NCBI GenBank assembly: GCA_964370825.1
Contig: CAYJKY010000007.1
Coordinates: forward strand, 1 to 64,000
Direction: 5' to 3'
Length of the DNA stretch: 64,000 nt
Source of the DNA: CAYJBH01 sp964370825
GTDB taxonomy: Bacteria; Bacillota; Clostridia; Oscillospirales; Ruminococcaceae
Part shown: positions 53,993 to 63,125 of the stretch, piece after piece
Position numbering within the stretch: the stretch's first letter is position 1
Layout of the letters: every line of letters begins with the position of its first letter
Made by a program: the position numbers and the translations under genes
The notes under the pieces: generated by a model
Databases searched by the model: none
What the model saw: the letters and a program-made list of their open reading frames with translations, nothing else
What the model was told of the DNA's origin: nothing

Positions 53993-54694
53993 ATGACATC
54001 AAACAAGCTTAAAATTCTAGCGGTTATACTGATGGTGCTGGATCATTACGCATCGGTTTTTATGCCCTATGGCGAGCCAGCCACAATGATACTGCGATTT
54101 ATAGGACGATTTGCTGCACCAATTTTCTGCTTTTTGGTTGCCGAGGGATATCATCACACTAAAAACAAGTGGCAATATTTTTTGCGGCTTGTTTTGTTTG
54201 CATTAGTTTCCCATATTCCGTTTACACTATTGTTTGGTTACAGCATCTATCCGATAGAAAAAACAAGTGTAATGTGGTCGTTATCGCTCGGTCTATTAGC
54301 ACTTATTGTTTCAAAAAGCCCAAAACTTAACCTTTTCCTCAAGATAGTTTTGATATTAATAATATGCTACCTTGCGGATTTCGGTGACTGGAATTTTGTT
54401 GCGGTGCTATGGATTTTATCATTCGGAACGTTTAAAGAAAGCAAACTCGCACAAACCATCTGCTTTTCGGCGGTAGGTTGGGTGTTTTATGTTATGCCGA
54501 GCTTCGAGGGAATGTCGATACAGTTTGAACAAATTATACCGCAACACAGCGCTTTCGGTATCTTTGGCGCCCTTATTTTCATCTACTTATACAACGGAAA
54601 AAGAGGTGTCAAGTCGCAAATACTCTCCTATGTATTTTACATCTTCTACCCTCTGCACATGATTATTTTCTATATATTAAAGAACGGTATCTAA
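53993..54694 (+). CDS. TraX family membrane protein
   Basis: A 233-residue polytopic protein with about seven helices. SNKLKILAVILMVLDHYAS at the N terminus and RFIGRFAAPIFCFLVAEGY (about 35-53) are the TraX family blocks. FYPLHMIIFYIL near the C terminus is shared with acyltransferase-3 proteins. TraX was first linked to N-acetylation of F pilin; chromosomal copies in Firmicutes have unknown targets. AGAGGCAAA precedes the ATG, 7 bases after the proS stop. After it, 247 bases hold only the terminator near 54894. Confidence 0.8.
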   Translation: MTSNKLKILAVILMVLDHYASVFMPYGEPATMILRFIGRFAAPIFCFLVAEGYHHTKNKWQYFLRLVLFALVSHIPFTLLFGYSIYPIEKTSVMWSLSLGLLALIVSKSPKLNLFLKIVLILIICYLADFGDWNFVAVLWILSFGTFKESKLAQTICFSAVGWVFYVMPSFEGMSIQFEQIIPQHSAFGIFGALIFIYLYNGKRGVKSQILSYVFYIFYPLHMIIFYILKNGI

Positions 54695-54893
54695 CTAGCA
54701 ACGGACTCTTCAAAAGAAACTTTGTGGCGCCAAGCTATTTATTATGTGGCTAGCATTACTTATACAGCTTTTTTGTTAATATCGGGTATAGGTTTCTTCC
54801 TAAATTAATGCAATAACTCCGCTATTGCATTAAGACTCTTTGTTGTCAAAGCACATAAAAACGTAGTGACTATCACTTAATATCGATAAAGAA

Positions 54894-54924
54894 ACAAGCT
54901 GACACCTGTAAAGTGCCAGCTTGT
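54894..54924 (-). terminator. terminator of the EEP-family gene
   Basis: ACAAGCTG-A-CAC pairs with GTG-C-CAGCTTGT around a 7-base loop with one mismatch. On the minus strand it begins 17 bases after the stop at 54942 and is followed by the T-rich run TTTCTTTATC. It may also stop plus-strand traffic from traX. Confidence 0.65.
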
Positions 54925-54941
54925 TCTTATAAAAGGTTTAC

Positions 54942-55736
54942 TCATTTTGCAAAATCTATATCAGCATAAACACCATAATGATCACTTGGACAAAGACCTG
55001 TTTGTGGAGATATATCTTTCCCGAAAGTTACTACTTGATTAAGTTTAACGTCATTCCAGTTGTCCATAATATATATTCTATCTACTGTAGATGGCGAATA
55101 TATAGTTCTTGTATTTGACCCCGCCCAACGTGGATTATTTGGAAAATCAAGTGTAGGAGGAACCGGCAAATGGTTTAATTCACAATATTCATTTATAAGT
55201 TCATACCAGTAACGGTTCGATTCACATCCGTCAATAGTCTGTTCACCTAATAAATATCTGTGTACACTTGAATTGTACCCTCCATTATAATCGCCGAGCA
55301 TTATAAAAAAGTCTGCTAAAGCTTGTTCTTCTTGAAGATGAATATATTTATCAATAGCAACTATTTGATTCTCTTTCACTAACGCAGATTCCCAAGGCAA
55401 ATGAATATTTGTAAAAGAAAATTTTAGGTCACATACTTCAAAAATAACATTTAAGGCAGCGCTATAATCATATTCTTCACTTGTGTTAAGGAAATAACAA
55501 TGTTTAAAAGGGTATTTACTTAGGATAGCAAGACCTTCGTTCTCATCTCTATATTGCTTAAATTCACAATATTCATAACCCGCCTCTTTAACCAAGTAAT
55601 TATCAAAAAAAGATTGCGTAATTTCTTGTAGCGCAATAACGTCTGCATTTATCGTGCGAATTTCAGCTATCAACTGCTCAAATCTATTTCCAACACCTTT
55701 ATTTTCATTCCATACATTGTAAGTAGCCATTCTCAT
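54942..55736 (-). CDS. endonuclease/exonuclease/phosphatase family protein
   Basis: A 264-residue EEP-fold hydrolase. MATYNVWNENKGVGNRF is the N-terminal block with the first metal-binding Asn. IALQEIT near residue 38 has the metal-binding Glu, LGDYNGGYNS the Asp-x-Asn pair, and CPSDHYGVYADI at the C terminus the catalytic Asp-His. Relatives act on DNA, on phospholipids or as phosphatases; the substrate is unknown. The start at 55736 has AAGGAA 7 bases upstream. Base composition is clearly AT-richer than the genes on both sides, so recent transfer is possible. It stands alone. Confidence 0.85.
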   Translation of the reverse strand: MRMATYNVWNENKGVGNRFEQLIAEIRTINADVIALQEITQSFFDNYLVKEAGYEYCEFKQYRDENEGLAILSKYPFKHCYFLNTSEEYDYSAALNVIFEVCDLKFSFTNIHLPWESALVKENQIVAIDKYIHLQEEQALADFFIMLGDYNGGYNSSVHRYLLGEQTIDGCESNRYWYELINEYCELNHLPVPPTLDFPNNPRWAGSNTRTIYSPSTVDRIYIMDNWNDVKLNQVVTFGKDISPQTGLCPSDHYGVYADIDFAK

Positions 55737-55894
55737 AGTATTTTCCTTTTTATTTGTCAAACATAAATCACTTTCACCCCTACTGTGCATTAATAAAAAA
55801 TGAAATGTGAGCATAGTATTTGTATATTAACTATTTTTGCATCACTACAAACAGAAAAGACGAATAGAACTATCTATCCGTCTAATCACAATAT

Positions 55895-57883
55895 TTAGGG
55901 TGATGGTGCCGCCATTGTTAGGGTTACCGACGCACCTTTTGATACCTCGGTACCGGATGGTATTGACTGTGCCGATACAACATAATTGGAAGGTCCGGTT
56001 GTACTTCCTCCGCCGTAATCAAATGTCACGTTAAGGTCGTTAAACTGCGAAGACGCCCTTACGAGAGCTTCGGTATAATCGGAGTAATCCGGCATTTTTA
56101 AGGGTGATCCCACCGTAAGTTCTATCACAGTACCCGGTGCTGCCATAGTTCCTGCCGTCAGCGACTGTTTAACAACAAGCCCTGCTTTACCGGCAACATA
56201 ATCACCCACCGTAATTTTGACTGTCAGGCTGTTTGCCGCTGCCCTTGCCTCCGCCTCGGTCATGTCTGTAAAGTCAGCAATCTTGACACCGCTATCCAAC
56301 GGATTTACGGTAAGCTCGATAACTGCACCCGGCTTCATTTCAGTTCCCGGGGATATATTTTGTGCCCATACCTCGCCCGGCCAAAACTTTGTGCCGTGGG
56401 CTCGTTCGGTAAACACCGGAACAATTCCGAGATCAGAACATATCTGTAATGCCATCTCACGGGTAACAGGAGCAAGTCCGGATTCATCCACAAGATCAGG
56501 TGCATAAATGATGCCACCGTCTGATACTACAATGTTTAGAGTATAGTTAATTCCGATGGTAATGTCATGTGCAGTCTGGGAAAGCACGGTGCCTGCCGGC
56601 TTGTCGGAGGCTGTATACCTTGTGCTAACCGAGATGCTTGCACCCAACTCGTTTTTAGGTGTTACCCACTCACGAATCGCCGTCTCGTTAGAACCGACAA
56701 ATGATGGAAGCACAAATGTATTGCCAAGAGAGTAGCAAAGCTCTACTATATCGCCCTCCTCATATAGACTGCCTGCAGACATGGATTGCGAAATCAACTT
56801 ATCCTCATCAAGCGTGCTATAAAGCTCCTTAACAAGGGTGGTTATTCCCTCGGAACTCGCGACCATCGAGGCACGCTCCCTGTCATAGCTAAAGAAGTTC
56901 GGAACAATAATTTCCCTACCCTTAGAGACATCTAAAGTGATCTCGTCCCCAACCTTTACAATTTCTTCCGCCTTAATACTCTGCTTTATTATCATGCCCT
57001 TTGCAACGGTATCGTGAAAAACTTCATTTTTAATTAGTACAATTCCGTTCTCTTCTGCAAAATCTTCCGCCTCTTCCAGGCTCATGGTTAAAAAGTTCGG
57101 CAGTTTTACCGGCTCTCCCTCACCCTCGCCCTTGGAAAATGTTACATAAAGGGGCGAATCACGGCGAATTTCATTGCCTATAACGGTGTCATCGTTAATG
57201 GTATACTCTATAATCTCACCTTCAGGCACCGTCTCACTCTCGTCGGTGGTTATACGAACAGCCGACATAAGATTATCTTCCGCCCACTGCTCAACCTCCT
57301 GCATGGTCATATCCTCAAAGTTTGCCGGAATGGTAACCATTACCTCGGGATCCGGTCCGAGCGATAGAACGATTTCAAAGAAACCACCGCTCTCTATCGG
57401 CTCACCCTCTACAGGTGATTGACTTATAATCTCTCCCTCCGGGACCACGTCGCTAAATTCCTTCTCGGAGGTCAACAGCACCTGGTTTTCGTTTGCCCAA
57501 AGCTCGGCATCAGAAAGTCGTTTTCCTACCATGGCGGGTGCGTCTGTACCGCCGCCAAGCAACAATACCAGCACAATTATTAGCACAAGAGTAATACCCG
57601 CAATTATCGCCGCAGGTATTGCATACCTCTTTATAGGGTTATCATCCGTGTTCGGCGAAGGTGCACCGCCGGTTACCGGCTTAAGAAAACCGTCCTGCTC
57701 GAAATTCATCGTCTTTGGTGCGATGGATTGCTTCGAAGCAGTTGCCGTTGTTTGAGGTGATGAGTTTACAGGGGTAGACTGAGGTGCAATCTGCCCCTCA
57801 GCCTTTTCTTCTACATTTTTTGCGAGTTCGCTTATGTCCTGCTCACTCTTTTTTTTGTAGTTATCTAAAAAATTGTTATTCAT
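55895..57883 (-). CDS. kinase-less PASTA repeat membrane protein
   Basis: A 662-residue type II membrane protein. The cytoplasmic tail (about 100 residues) is low-complexity with Ser/Thr/Gln/Pro. One helix (AIPAAIIAGITLVLIIVLVLL) follows. The outside is a chain of about eight PASTA-like repeats, each with a Val-Pro or Leu-Pro opening, an A/E-rich helix and a closing strand (for instance VVPEGEIISQSPVEG, VAKGMIIKQSIKAEE and FWPGEVWAQNISPG). PASTA modules bind peptidoglycan stem peptides or beta-lactams. Normally they belong to Stk1/PrkC kinases or PBPs, but no kinase or transpeptidase domain is present. AAGGA precedes the ATG. An ABC exporter gene lies 8 bases upstream in the same direction. 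Confidence 0.83.
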   Translation of the reverse strand: MNNNFLDNYKKKSEQDISELAKNVEEKAEGQIAPQSTPVNSSPQTTATASKQSIAPKTMNFEQDGFLKPVTGGAPSPNTDDNPIKRYAIPAAIIAGITLVLIIVLVLLLGGGTDAPAMVGKRLSDAELWANENQVLLTSEKEFSDVVPEGEIISQSPVEGEPIESGGFFEIVLSLGPDPEVMVTIPANFEDMTMQEVEQWAEDNLMSAVRITTDESETVPEGEIIEYTINDDTVIGNEIRRDSPLYVTFSKGEGEGEPVKLPNFLTMSLEEAEDFAEENGIVLIKNEVFHDTVAKGMIIKQSIKAEEIVKVGDEITLDVSKGREIIVPNFFSYDRERASMVASSEGITTLVKELYSTLDEDKLISQSMSAGSLYEEGDIVELCYSLGNTFVLPSFVGSNETAIREWVTPKNELGASISVSTRYTASDKPAGTVLSQTAHDITIGINYTLNIVVSDGGIIYAPDLVDESGLAPVTREMALQICSDLGIVPVFTERAHGTKFWPGEVWAQNISPGTEMKPGAVIELTVNPLDSGVKIADFTDMTEAEARAAANSLTVKITVGDYVAGKAGLVVKQSLTAGTMAAPGTVIELTVGSPLKMPDYSDYTEALVRASSQFNDLNVTFDYGGGSTTGPSNYVVSAQSIPSGTEVSKGASVTLTMAAPSP

Positions 57884-57891
57884 TGACGTCC

Positions 57892-59649
57892 TTAGTTGGT
57901 TATATCCTGCTTCTTGAACACAAGGGTTCCGATTACCATCAATACTACCGAGTAGATTAACATCACTGCCACACCAAGCTCTAATGATATCGGCATACCT
58001 TTATCCATCAGCTCGCTCACTGTGTTCCATTCATCATTAAAGAAATCATATATGGTGATGTATGGTAGCGGGGTGTAGGCGAGAATATCAATCGGTGCAC
58101 GCATCGAAAGGAATCCCATGAGAACAAACCCACCAAACATGATAATAACCGGCACGATTATCGAAACTGCGATGTTTTTCGTCACCACAGACATAGTATA
58201 ACTCAAACTGTAAACAAATACAAGTACCGAGCAGGAGGCAAGCATATCCAGTATCAACGATACAAAGAAGTTTAGCTGACCGCTTGCGGTGTAGTTCGGG
58301 TATCCGTAGTCGGCAAATCCATTGGTAAATCCGCTTACTATTAGGGTAACTATCATGATTGCGATAAACATGATAAAGGTCAAAAGCAGGCCGGCAATGT
58401 ATTTAGAATACATGACCTTAAGTCTTGTACGGGGACGAATCATCAAAAGACGTATTGTTCCGCTGGAGAATTCGTGTGCTATTAGCCAACCACCGAGAAG
58501 TACGGCAAAAACCATAACCAGAATAATTGTCATGAGATGTCCGTATACCCTTGTTCTCGCTCCGTCCGGAACATAACTCATGTCCGGCTTGCCATTTTCG
58601 ATAGAGCTCTCGGCGATAAACAGCTCCTCCTCAGCTTCGTTAATCTGTTTTTGAAGTGATTCGATATAGGTGTCAAAGTTTCCATACTGTTCTACCTGCC
58701 ATTGATCCTCGTAAAACTGTGTTTCATCGGCATTATCCATTTCACTCTGCATCCAGAAAATGCTGTTTTGGCTGTTCTCCATCGACTGAATAGCCTCATC
58801 CTGCCAGCTACCGTCATCAATTACAATATTATTATCTACACGATACTGTAACATAGGGATTTCATTTTCTTCGATACGCTGATTGTTTAATAACAGGCGC
58901 TCGATATCCTCCGAGAGTATCTCCTCCTGTTCGGGATTTTCAATAATATCGGCCTCTAAGTCCTCAATACGCTCAAGATTAAGCTTAATATCGTTTTCGT
59001 AGCTACGCATCTGCATGTCTACGTATTTTGAGAAGTCGTTCTCCTTCATTAAAATATCAAAGTCACTGATATTTTGGTCAATTTCGGCTATACGCTCCTG
59101 CTTTTCGGCATCGGTGAGGTCGTTATATGTCAATACCGACAACGGGTCAAAGTAGTATATAAACATGTTAGCTTCGTTTAGGGCAGCCTCATCTAACTCC
59201 TCGGTCTGCTCTAAAAAATATTTCTCGACCATTTCGTCTCTGATGGTGTAGCTAAAGCGCTCACGGTAGTCATATATATCCTCGGAATAATCGGTGGTGT
59301 TAAAGGGGATATATGTCTCATAAAACTCAATCATCATTGTGATAATATCGTCAGCATACTCTGATGCCTTGTCACTTTCGATTGAACTGTCCATGTATTC
59401 CATCTGATCGGTTAGGTTGCGGTATTCCCAAATCATCTCGTTATTCTGGTTATACTCCACACCGTCAATAATTACCGGATCGTCATATCCACCATAGTAA
59501 TAGTAGTTATCGTTAAAGCTCTCACCAATGTAGTTAAGTATCGGAAAGCCTACAACCACAAGAAGAAAGATACCTATAAAGGATATAAGTATAAACTTTG
59601 AGCGAAGCATATTTTTTGCTTCGGCGGGAATCTGTTTTAAAAAATTCAT
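57892..59649 (-). CDS. ABC-2 type exporter permease with large extracytoplasmic insert
   Basis: A 585-residue membrane subunit. One N-terminal helix (about 15-35) is followed by an external region of about 330 residues. That region is acidic with heptad-like Glu/Leu/Ile patterns (for example YENDIKLNLERIEDLEADI), probably coiled coil. Five helices (about 380-580) then include LLGGWLIAHEFSSGTIRLLM and RPRTRLKVMYSKYIAG, typical of the ABC-2 family near YhgE- or NatB-like members. It pairs with the ATPase 13 bases upstream. The substrate is unknown, with an antimicrobial peptide or wall precursor possible. Confidence 0.8.
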   Translation of the reverse strand: MNFLKQIPAEAKNMLRSKFILISFIGIFLLVVVGFPILNYIGESFNDNYYYYGGYDDPVIIDGVEYNQNNEMIWEYRNLTDQMEYMDSSIESDKASEYADDIITMMIEFYETYIPFNTTDYSEDIYDYRERFSYTIRDEMVEKYFLEQTEELDEAALNEANMFIYYFDPLSVLTYNDLTDAEKQERIAEIDQNISDFDILMKENDFSKYVDMQMRSYENDIKLNLERIEDLEADIIENPEQEEILSEDIERLLLNNQRIEENEIPMLQYRVDNNIVIDDGSWQDEAIQSMENSQNSIFWMQSEMDNADETQFYEDQWQVEQYGNFDTYIESLQKQINEAEEELFIAESSIENGKPDMSYVPDGARTRVYGHLMTIILVMVFAVLLGGWLIAHEFSSGTIRLLMIRPRTRLKVMYSKYIAGLLLTFIMFIAIMIVTLIVSGFTNGFADYGYPNYTASGQLNFFVSLILDMLASCSVLVFVYSLSYTMSVVTKNIAVSIIVPVIIMFGGFVLMGFLSMRAPIDILAYTPLPYITIYDFFNDEWNTVSELMDKGMPISLELGVAVMLIYSVVLMVIGTLVFKKQDITN

Positions 59650-59662
59650 TATATATACCCCC

Positions 59663-60580
59663 TTACGATATCTGCGTCTTGGAACCGGTAGTCATGGAGA
59701 TGAAGTCATGCTCCAACGAACGCTGTTCACGGTTTACGGCGTATATCTTTATTCCTTTACCGACAAGGTCGGCGATAATGTTGGGTATCTCGTCATTCTT
59801 CATAACAAGATTTACGCCCTCCGGCAACATGGTGCAGTTGGTGCCAAGCGCCTTAAACATCTCCAGCACCTCGGCATTGTTGTCGGTGGCAAAGGTGTAC
59901 TGGTAAACTTCGCTTATATCGTCCTGCTGTCCCATGGATTTTTCACCGATGATTACACCGTTATCGATAACATAAATTCTGTCACACATCAATTCCATTT
60001 CGGAGAGAAGATGACTGCTTATAAACACACCGGTTCCGGCGTTTGTAGCAAGCTGTTTAAGCAGTTCGCGCAGCTCCTTAATACCGATAGGGTCAAGACC
60101 ATTAGTCGGCTCGTCCAGTATCAAAAGCGGTGGCATATGCAGCAGTGCCTGTGCAAGCCCGACACGCTGACGCATACCTAATGAGTAGGTTTTTATTTTG
60201 GTATCTATTCTGTCCTTCATCTTGACAAGCTCGATAACAGAGTCGATATTGTTAATCGCCTCATTGCTGTGAAACTGTGCAAAATATTTTAAATTTTGTC
60301 GTCCGGTCAAGCCTTTGTAAAGGTCAGGGTTTTCAACAATACCGCCGACATTTCCCATAGCCTTTTCAAAGTTTGTTGTTACGTTGTTTCCACAGATTGA
60401 TATCTTACCGCTTGTAATCGAAAACAAACCCATTATCATTTTAATGGTGGTTGTTTTGCCTGCACCGTTAGGGCCGAGAAATCCTACTATTTCTCCGCTG
60501 TTTACGGTAAGGCTCACATTGTTAACGATGGTTTTTTTCTTAATTTTTTTGGTTACTCCCTCGAGTTTTAATAGTTCCAT
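59663..60580 (-). CDS. ABC exporter ATP-binding subunit (BcrA/YxlF-like)
   Basis: A 305-residue ATPase. Walker A is FLGPNGAGKTTTIKM near residue 36, signature motif SLGMRQRVGLAQALLH near 133, Walker B LLILDEPTNGLDPIG near 155, and the switch His ISSHLLSEME near 190. The C-terminal 80 residues are the extension found in bacitracin- or lantibiotic-type exporters. GGAGATGATTAG precedes the ATG. It has a strong promoter upstream and begins an operon with the permease, and probably the PASTA protein gene. Confidence 0.9.
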   Translation of the reverse strand: MELLKLEGVTKKIKKKTIVNNVSLTVNSGEIVGFLGPNGAGKTTTIKMIMGLFSITSGKISICGNNVTTNFEKAMGNVGGIVENPDLYKGLTGRQNLKYFAQFHSNEAINNIDSVIELVKMKDRIDTKIKTYSLGMRQRVGLAQALLHMPPLLILDEPTNGLDPIGIKELRELLKQLATNAGTGVFISSHLLSEMELMCDRIYVIDNGVIIGEKSMGQQDDISEVYQYTFATDNNAEVLEMFKALGTNCTMLPEGVNLVMKNDEIPNIIADLVGKGIKIYAVNREQRSLEHDFISMTTGSKTQIS

Positions 60581-60608
60581 CTAATCATCTCCATAGTTTG
60601 ACACTCTT

Positions 60609-60637
60609 ATAATAGTACTTATAACTAAATTTGTCAA
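60609..60637 (-). promoter_or_regulatory. promoter of the ABC exporter-PASTA operon
   Basis: Minus strand: TTGACA (60632-60637), 17-base spacer, TATTAT (60609-60614). Transcription would start near 60602, leaving a short leader of about 20 bases. Confidence 0.7.
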
Positions 60638-60763
60638 CGAATTTTGTATAATCTTAATAAAAATTTAATAATTGTAAAAATTATGTCGATTTTAATACTG
60701 TATACAATCTTCATACATCTATAACTTCATCTATGTAAATCTGTGACAATATTTAAAGTTTTT

Positions 60764-61513
60764 TTATAAAGAGTGAACAATATTTGCACACGCCTTAAAC
60801 TCTTCAGCGTCGGTGCGATATATTTCATACTCCGAAAGACCCGGTAAGCCCATAGATAGTCCGGATTTACGATAGGTCATTCCGCTGTCAATATTGCCGC
60901 GGCGTGCCGAGGTGTGAAAGCTTGTAATTCCGGTAAGGCTATTAATATCTGCAATGTTTCCAGAGTTAACCCCCGCGCCTGCCATTATGTCCACCATGCC
61001 GCGTGCGCTGTTGTATAGCTCTCGCAATATCTCTGTGCCTTCCTTGACACTGGGTGCCTGTCCCGAGGTTAAAATGGTATTTACACCCAGTTCTGCCGCA
61101 TCCTCTAATGCTTCGAACGGATCCCTTGTCATATCAAATGCTCTGTGTAGCGTTATATCCATATCGGCTGCACAGTCAATAAGGCGACGCATAGCCTCCC
61201 TGTTTAGCCGTCCATCCGCGGTAAGACAGCCTATCACAACACCGTTTGCTCCAAGCTCGTTAAAGGTTTTTATCTCGTCGCACATCTGCAAAATTTCGGC
61301 ATCGTTGTATAAAAAGTCACCAAATCGTGGGCGGATTAGAACATTTACCGTTATATTAAGCTCTGATATAACACGCTTTAAAAGTGATGGCGATGGTGTT
61401 GTGCCCCCGATAATAAGGTTGCTACACAACTCTAACCTGTCTGCGGATGCATCAACCGCAATTTTGCAGGACTCGTATGAATCTACACATGCCTCTATTA
61501 ATGGACTTTTCAT
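60764..61513 (-). CDS. cutC: CutC family protein
   Basis: A 249-residue TIM barrel. LIEACVDSYESCKIAVDASA, then DRLELCSNLIIGGTTPSP, and LIRPRFGDFLYND, are the family signatures, with FTSGQAP-like ILTSGQAPSVKEG near residue 145 and IMAGAGVNSGNI near 177. CutC was named for copper homeostasis, but that role is debated and no metal motif is evident. Length matches the family. GGAAAGG lies before the ATG. It is single, divergent from the LytTR regulator. Confidence 0.9.
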   Translation of the reverse strand: MKSPLIEACVDSYESCKIAVDASADRLELCSNLIIGGTTPSPSLLKRVISELNITVNVLIRPRFGDFLYNDAEILQMCDEIKTFNELGANGVVIGCLTADGRLNREAMRRLIDCAADMDITLHRAFDMTRDPFEALEDAAELGVNTILTSGQAPSVKEGTEILRELYNSARGMVDIMAGAGVNSGNIADINSLTGITSFHTSARRGNIDSGMTYRKSGLSMGLPGLSEYEIYRTDAEEFKACANIVHSL

Positions 61514-61624
61514 AGTCTATATCTACCTTTCCATGACATACTTTTAGTATTTCTTAAAACCTACTCATATTATATCTTAATCACGGTGAAAATTCAATGT
61601 TAAAATAATTCATCAATAATATGG

Positions 61625-61653
61625 TTGCATAATGACGTTTTGATGTGTATAAT
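61625..61653 (+). promoter_or_regulatory. promoter of the LytTR two-component genes
   Basis: TTGCAT (61625-61630), 17 bases, TATAAT (61648-61653). The ATG at 61660 lies only 6 bases after the -10 box, so the transcript would begin at or next to the start codon. Confidence 0.7.
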
Positions 61654-61659
61654 ATTATC

Positions 61660-62382
61660 ATGTTTAAAATTGCGATATGTGATGATAATAAAGATGTGTG
61701 TTCGATAATAGAGAACGCACTGCTTCCCTATGCCGAACAGTGCGAAGTAAAACTTGATATAGATGTTTTTTATTTGGCAAAGGAGCTGTTTGCCTGCTTA
61801 AAACAGGGAAACATTTTTGAGCTTATATTTCTCGATATAGAGATGCCTGAAATGACCGGCATAGAGCTTGGCGATAATATTCGTCATTATATGGAGGATT
61901 ACCACACCAAGATAGTTTTTGTATCCGGCACAGAGATGTACTATCGTGAGCTTTTTGATGTTCAGCCTATGCATTTTTTGCTTAAGCCTGTAAAGCCGCA
62001 GGAGGTAATAAAGGATTTACAGCTTGCACTAAAGTTATGCGGAGTTGAGAGTGCTAAGTTCGAATACACAGTTGCAAAGGAGCAGTTTAAAATCCCATTT
62101 GAGAATATCCTACACATCGTATCGGAGGGTAGGAGGATGGTGCTCACTACCGCCGACGATGAGGCTAAATTTTACTCCACCATAGATGATGTGTGGTCTA
62201 AGGTAAAAAAACATCGATTTATCAGGATACACAGGGCATTTATAGTCAACTACAGCTATATAACAAGATTCTCCGCCGACAGCGTCACCATGAGTGACGG
62301 TACAGAATTTTCGATAGGTAGAGCATACAAGGATGAGTTTAAACGTCTTTCCTCGCTGTACGAAAAGGAGATGATGTCATGA
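61660..62382 (+). CDS. LytTR family response regulator
   Basis: A 240-residue AgrA/LytR-type regulator. The receiver domain begins FKIAICDDN (acidic pair at 8-9), has the phospho-acceptor Asp near residue 59 in FLDIEMPEMTG, and FLLKPVK with the conserved Lys. The LytTR DNA-binding domain (about 140-240) has FIRIHRAFIVNYSYI and a final FSIGRAYKDEF. No Shine-Dalgarno sequence precedes the ATG and the -10 box is too near for a leader, so it is probably a leaderless message. An in-frame ATG at 61645 would lie inside the promoter. The stop overlaps the kinase start by 4 bases. Confidence 0.9.
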   Translation: MFKIAICDDNKDVCSIIENALLPYAEQCEVKLDIDVFYLAKELFACLKQGNIFELIFLDIEMPEMTGIELGDNIRHYMEDYHTKIVFVSGTEMYYRELFDVQPMHFLLKPVKPQEVIKDLQLALKLCGVESAKFEYTVAKEQFKIPFENILHIVSEGRRMVLTTADDEAKFYSTIDDVWSKVKKHRFIRIHRAFIVNYSYITRFSADSVTMSDGTEFSIGRAYKDEFKRLSSLYEKEMMS

Positions 62383-63074
62383 TTGTGTTGCTGTTGGCAA
62401 TCGCTATAGCTATTGTCATCGTTTTATATTTTCGTGCCCTGCGAAAAAACAAGGATATTTCGGAACAACTTTTACAGCAGGAAACGCAGCTGGGTCAGTT
62501 GGAGCGTGAGTTGCAAAGCGCAAAAGCCGGGAGGCATGACATAAAAAATCATCTCGTTACACTTCGTGGTCTGATACAATCCGACGATGGAGCACAGGCA
62601 ATAGAATATGTTAACGAGATGATAAAGGATAATACAAGTAACGGTGGCATATCATGCGGTAATGCCGTTGTAAACAGCATACTCGGAGCAAAGGCGGAGA
62701 TAATGAAGCATAGTAACATAGCTTTTAATCTGGACGCTATGCTCCCGAGAAGGCTTAATCTACAGCCGACACAGCTGACAACCATAATATCAAACCTACT
62801 TGACAACGCGATAACCGCCGCAGGTGAATGCGAATTAGGATATGTTGACCTACAGCTCAAACACAGCAAAGGCAACCTTATTATTATGGTTAAAAATCCT
62901 TTCAAGGGCGAGTTAGCAAAGGAAAACGATGTCTATTTAACCACCAAAAAGGACAAACAAAATCACGGAATAGGTCTTAAAACCGTTACTACCACGGTAA
63001 ATCGCCTCGGAGGTAGCTGTGATATTGAGCAGGAAAACGGAGTGTTTTCGGTATTTATAATGGTGGCAGCATAG
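62379..63074 (+). CDS. minimal GHKL sensor histidine kinase
   Basis: A 231-residue AgrC/CitA-like kinase reduced to one N-terminal helix (residues 1-18) and a catalytic core. GRHDIKNHLVTLRGLI carries the phospho-accepting His near residue 51. LTTIISNLLDNAITAAGE is the N box, and NHGIGLKTVTTTV the G2-like box. No sensing domain or multi-helix membrane part is present, so the signal must come through another protein or the short anchor. ATGA overlap with the regulator ensures coupled translation. About 50 bases separate it from the convergent dehydrogenase gene. Confidence 0.87.
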   Translation: MIVLLLAIAIAIVIVLYFRALRKNKDISEQLLQQETQLGQLERELQSAKAGRHDIKNHLVTLRGLIQSDDGAQAIEYVNEMIKDNTSNGGISCGNAVVNSILGAKAEIMKHSNIAFNLDAMLPRRLNLQPTQLTTIISNLLDNAITAAGECELGYVDLQLKHSKGNLIIMVKNPFKGELAKENDVYLTTKKDKQNHGIGLKTVTTTVNRLGGSCDIEQENGVFSVFIMVAA

Positions 63075-63125
63075 CCAAAGCCTTGTAAGGCGTGTTCAGA
63101 TTTCATGATTTTGCCTAGTTAGAGT

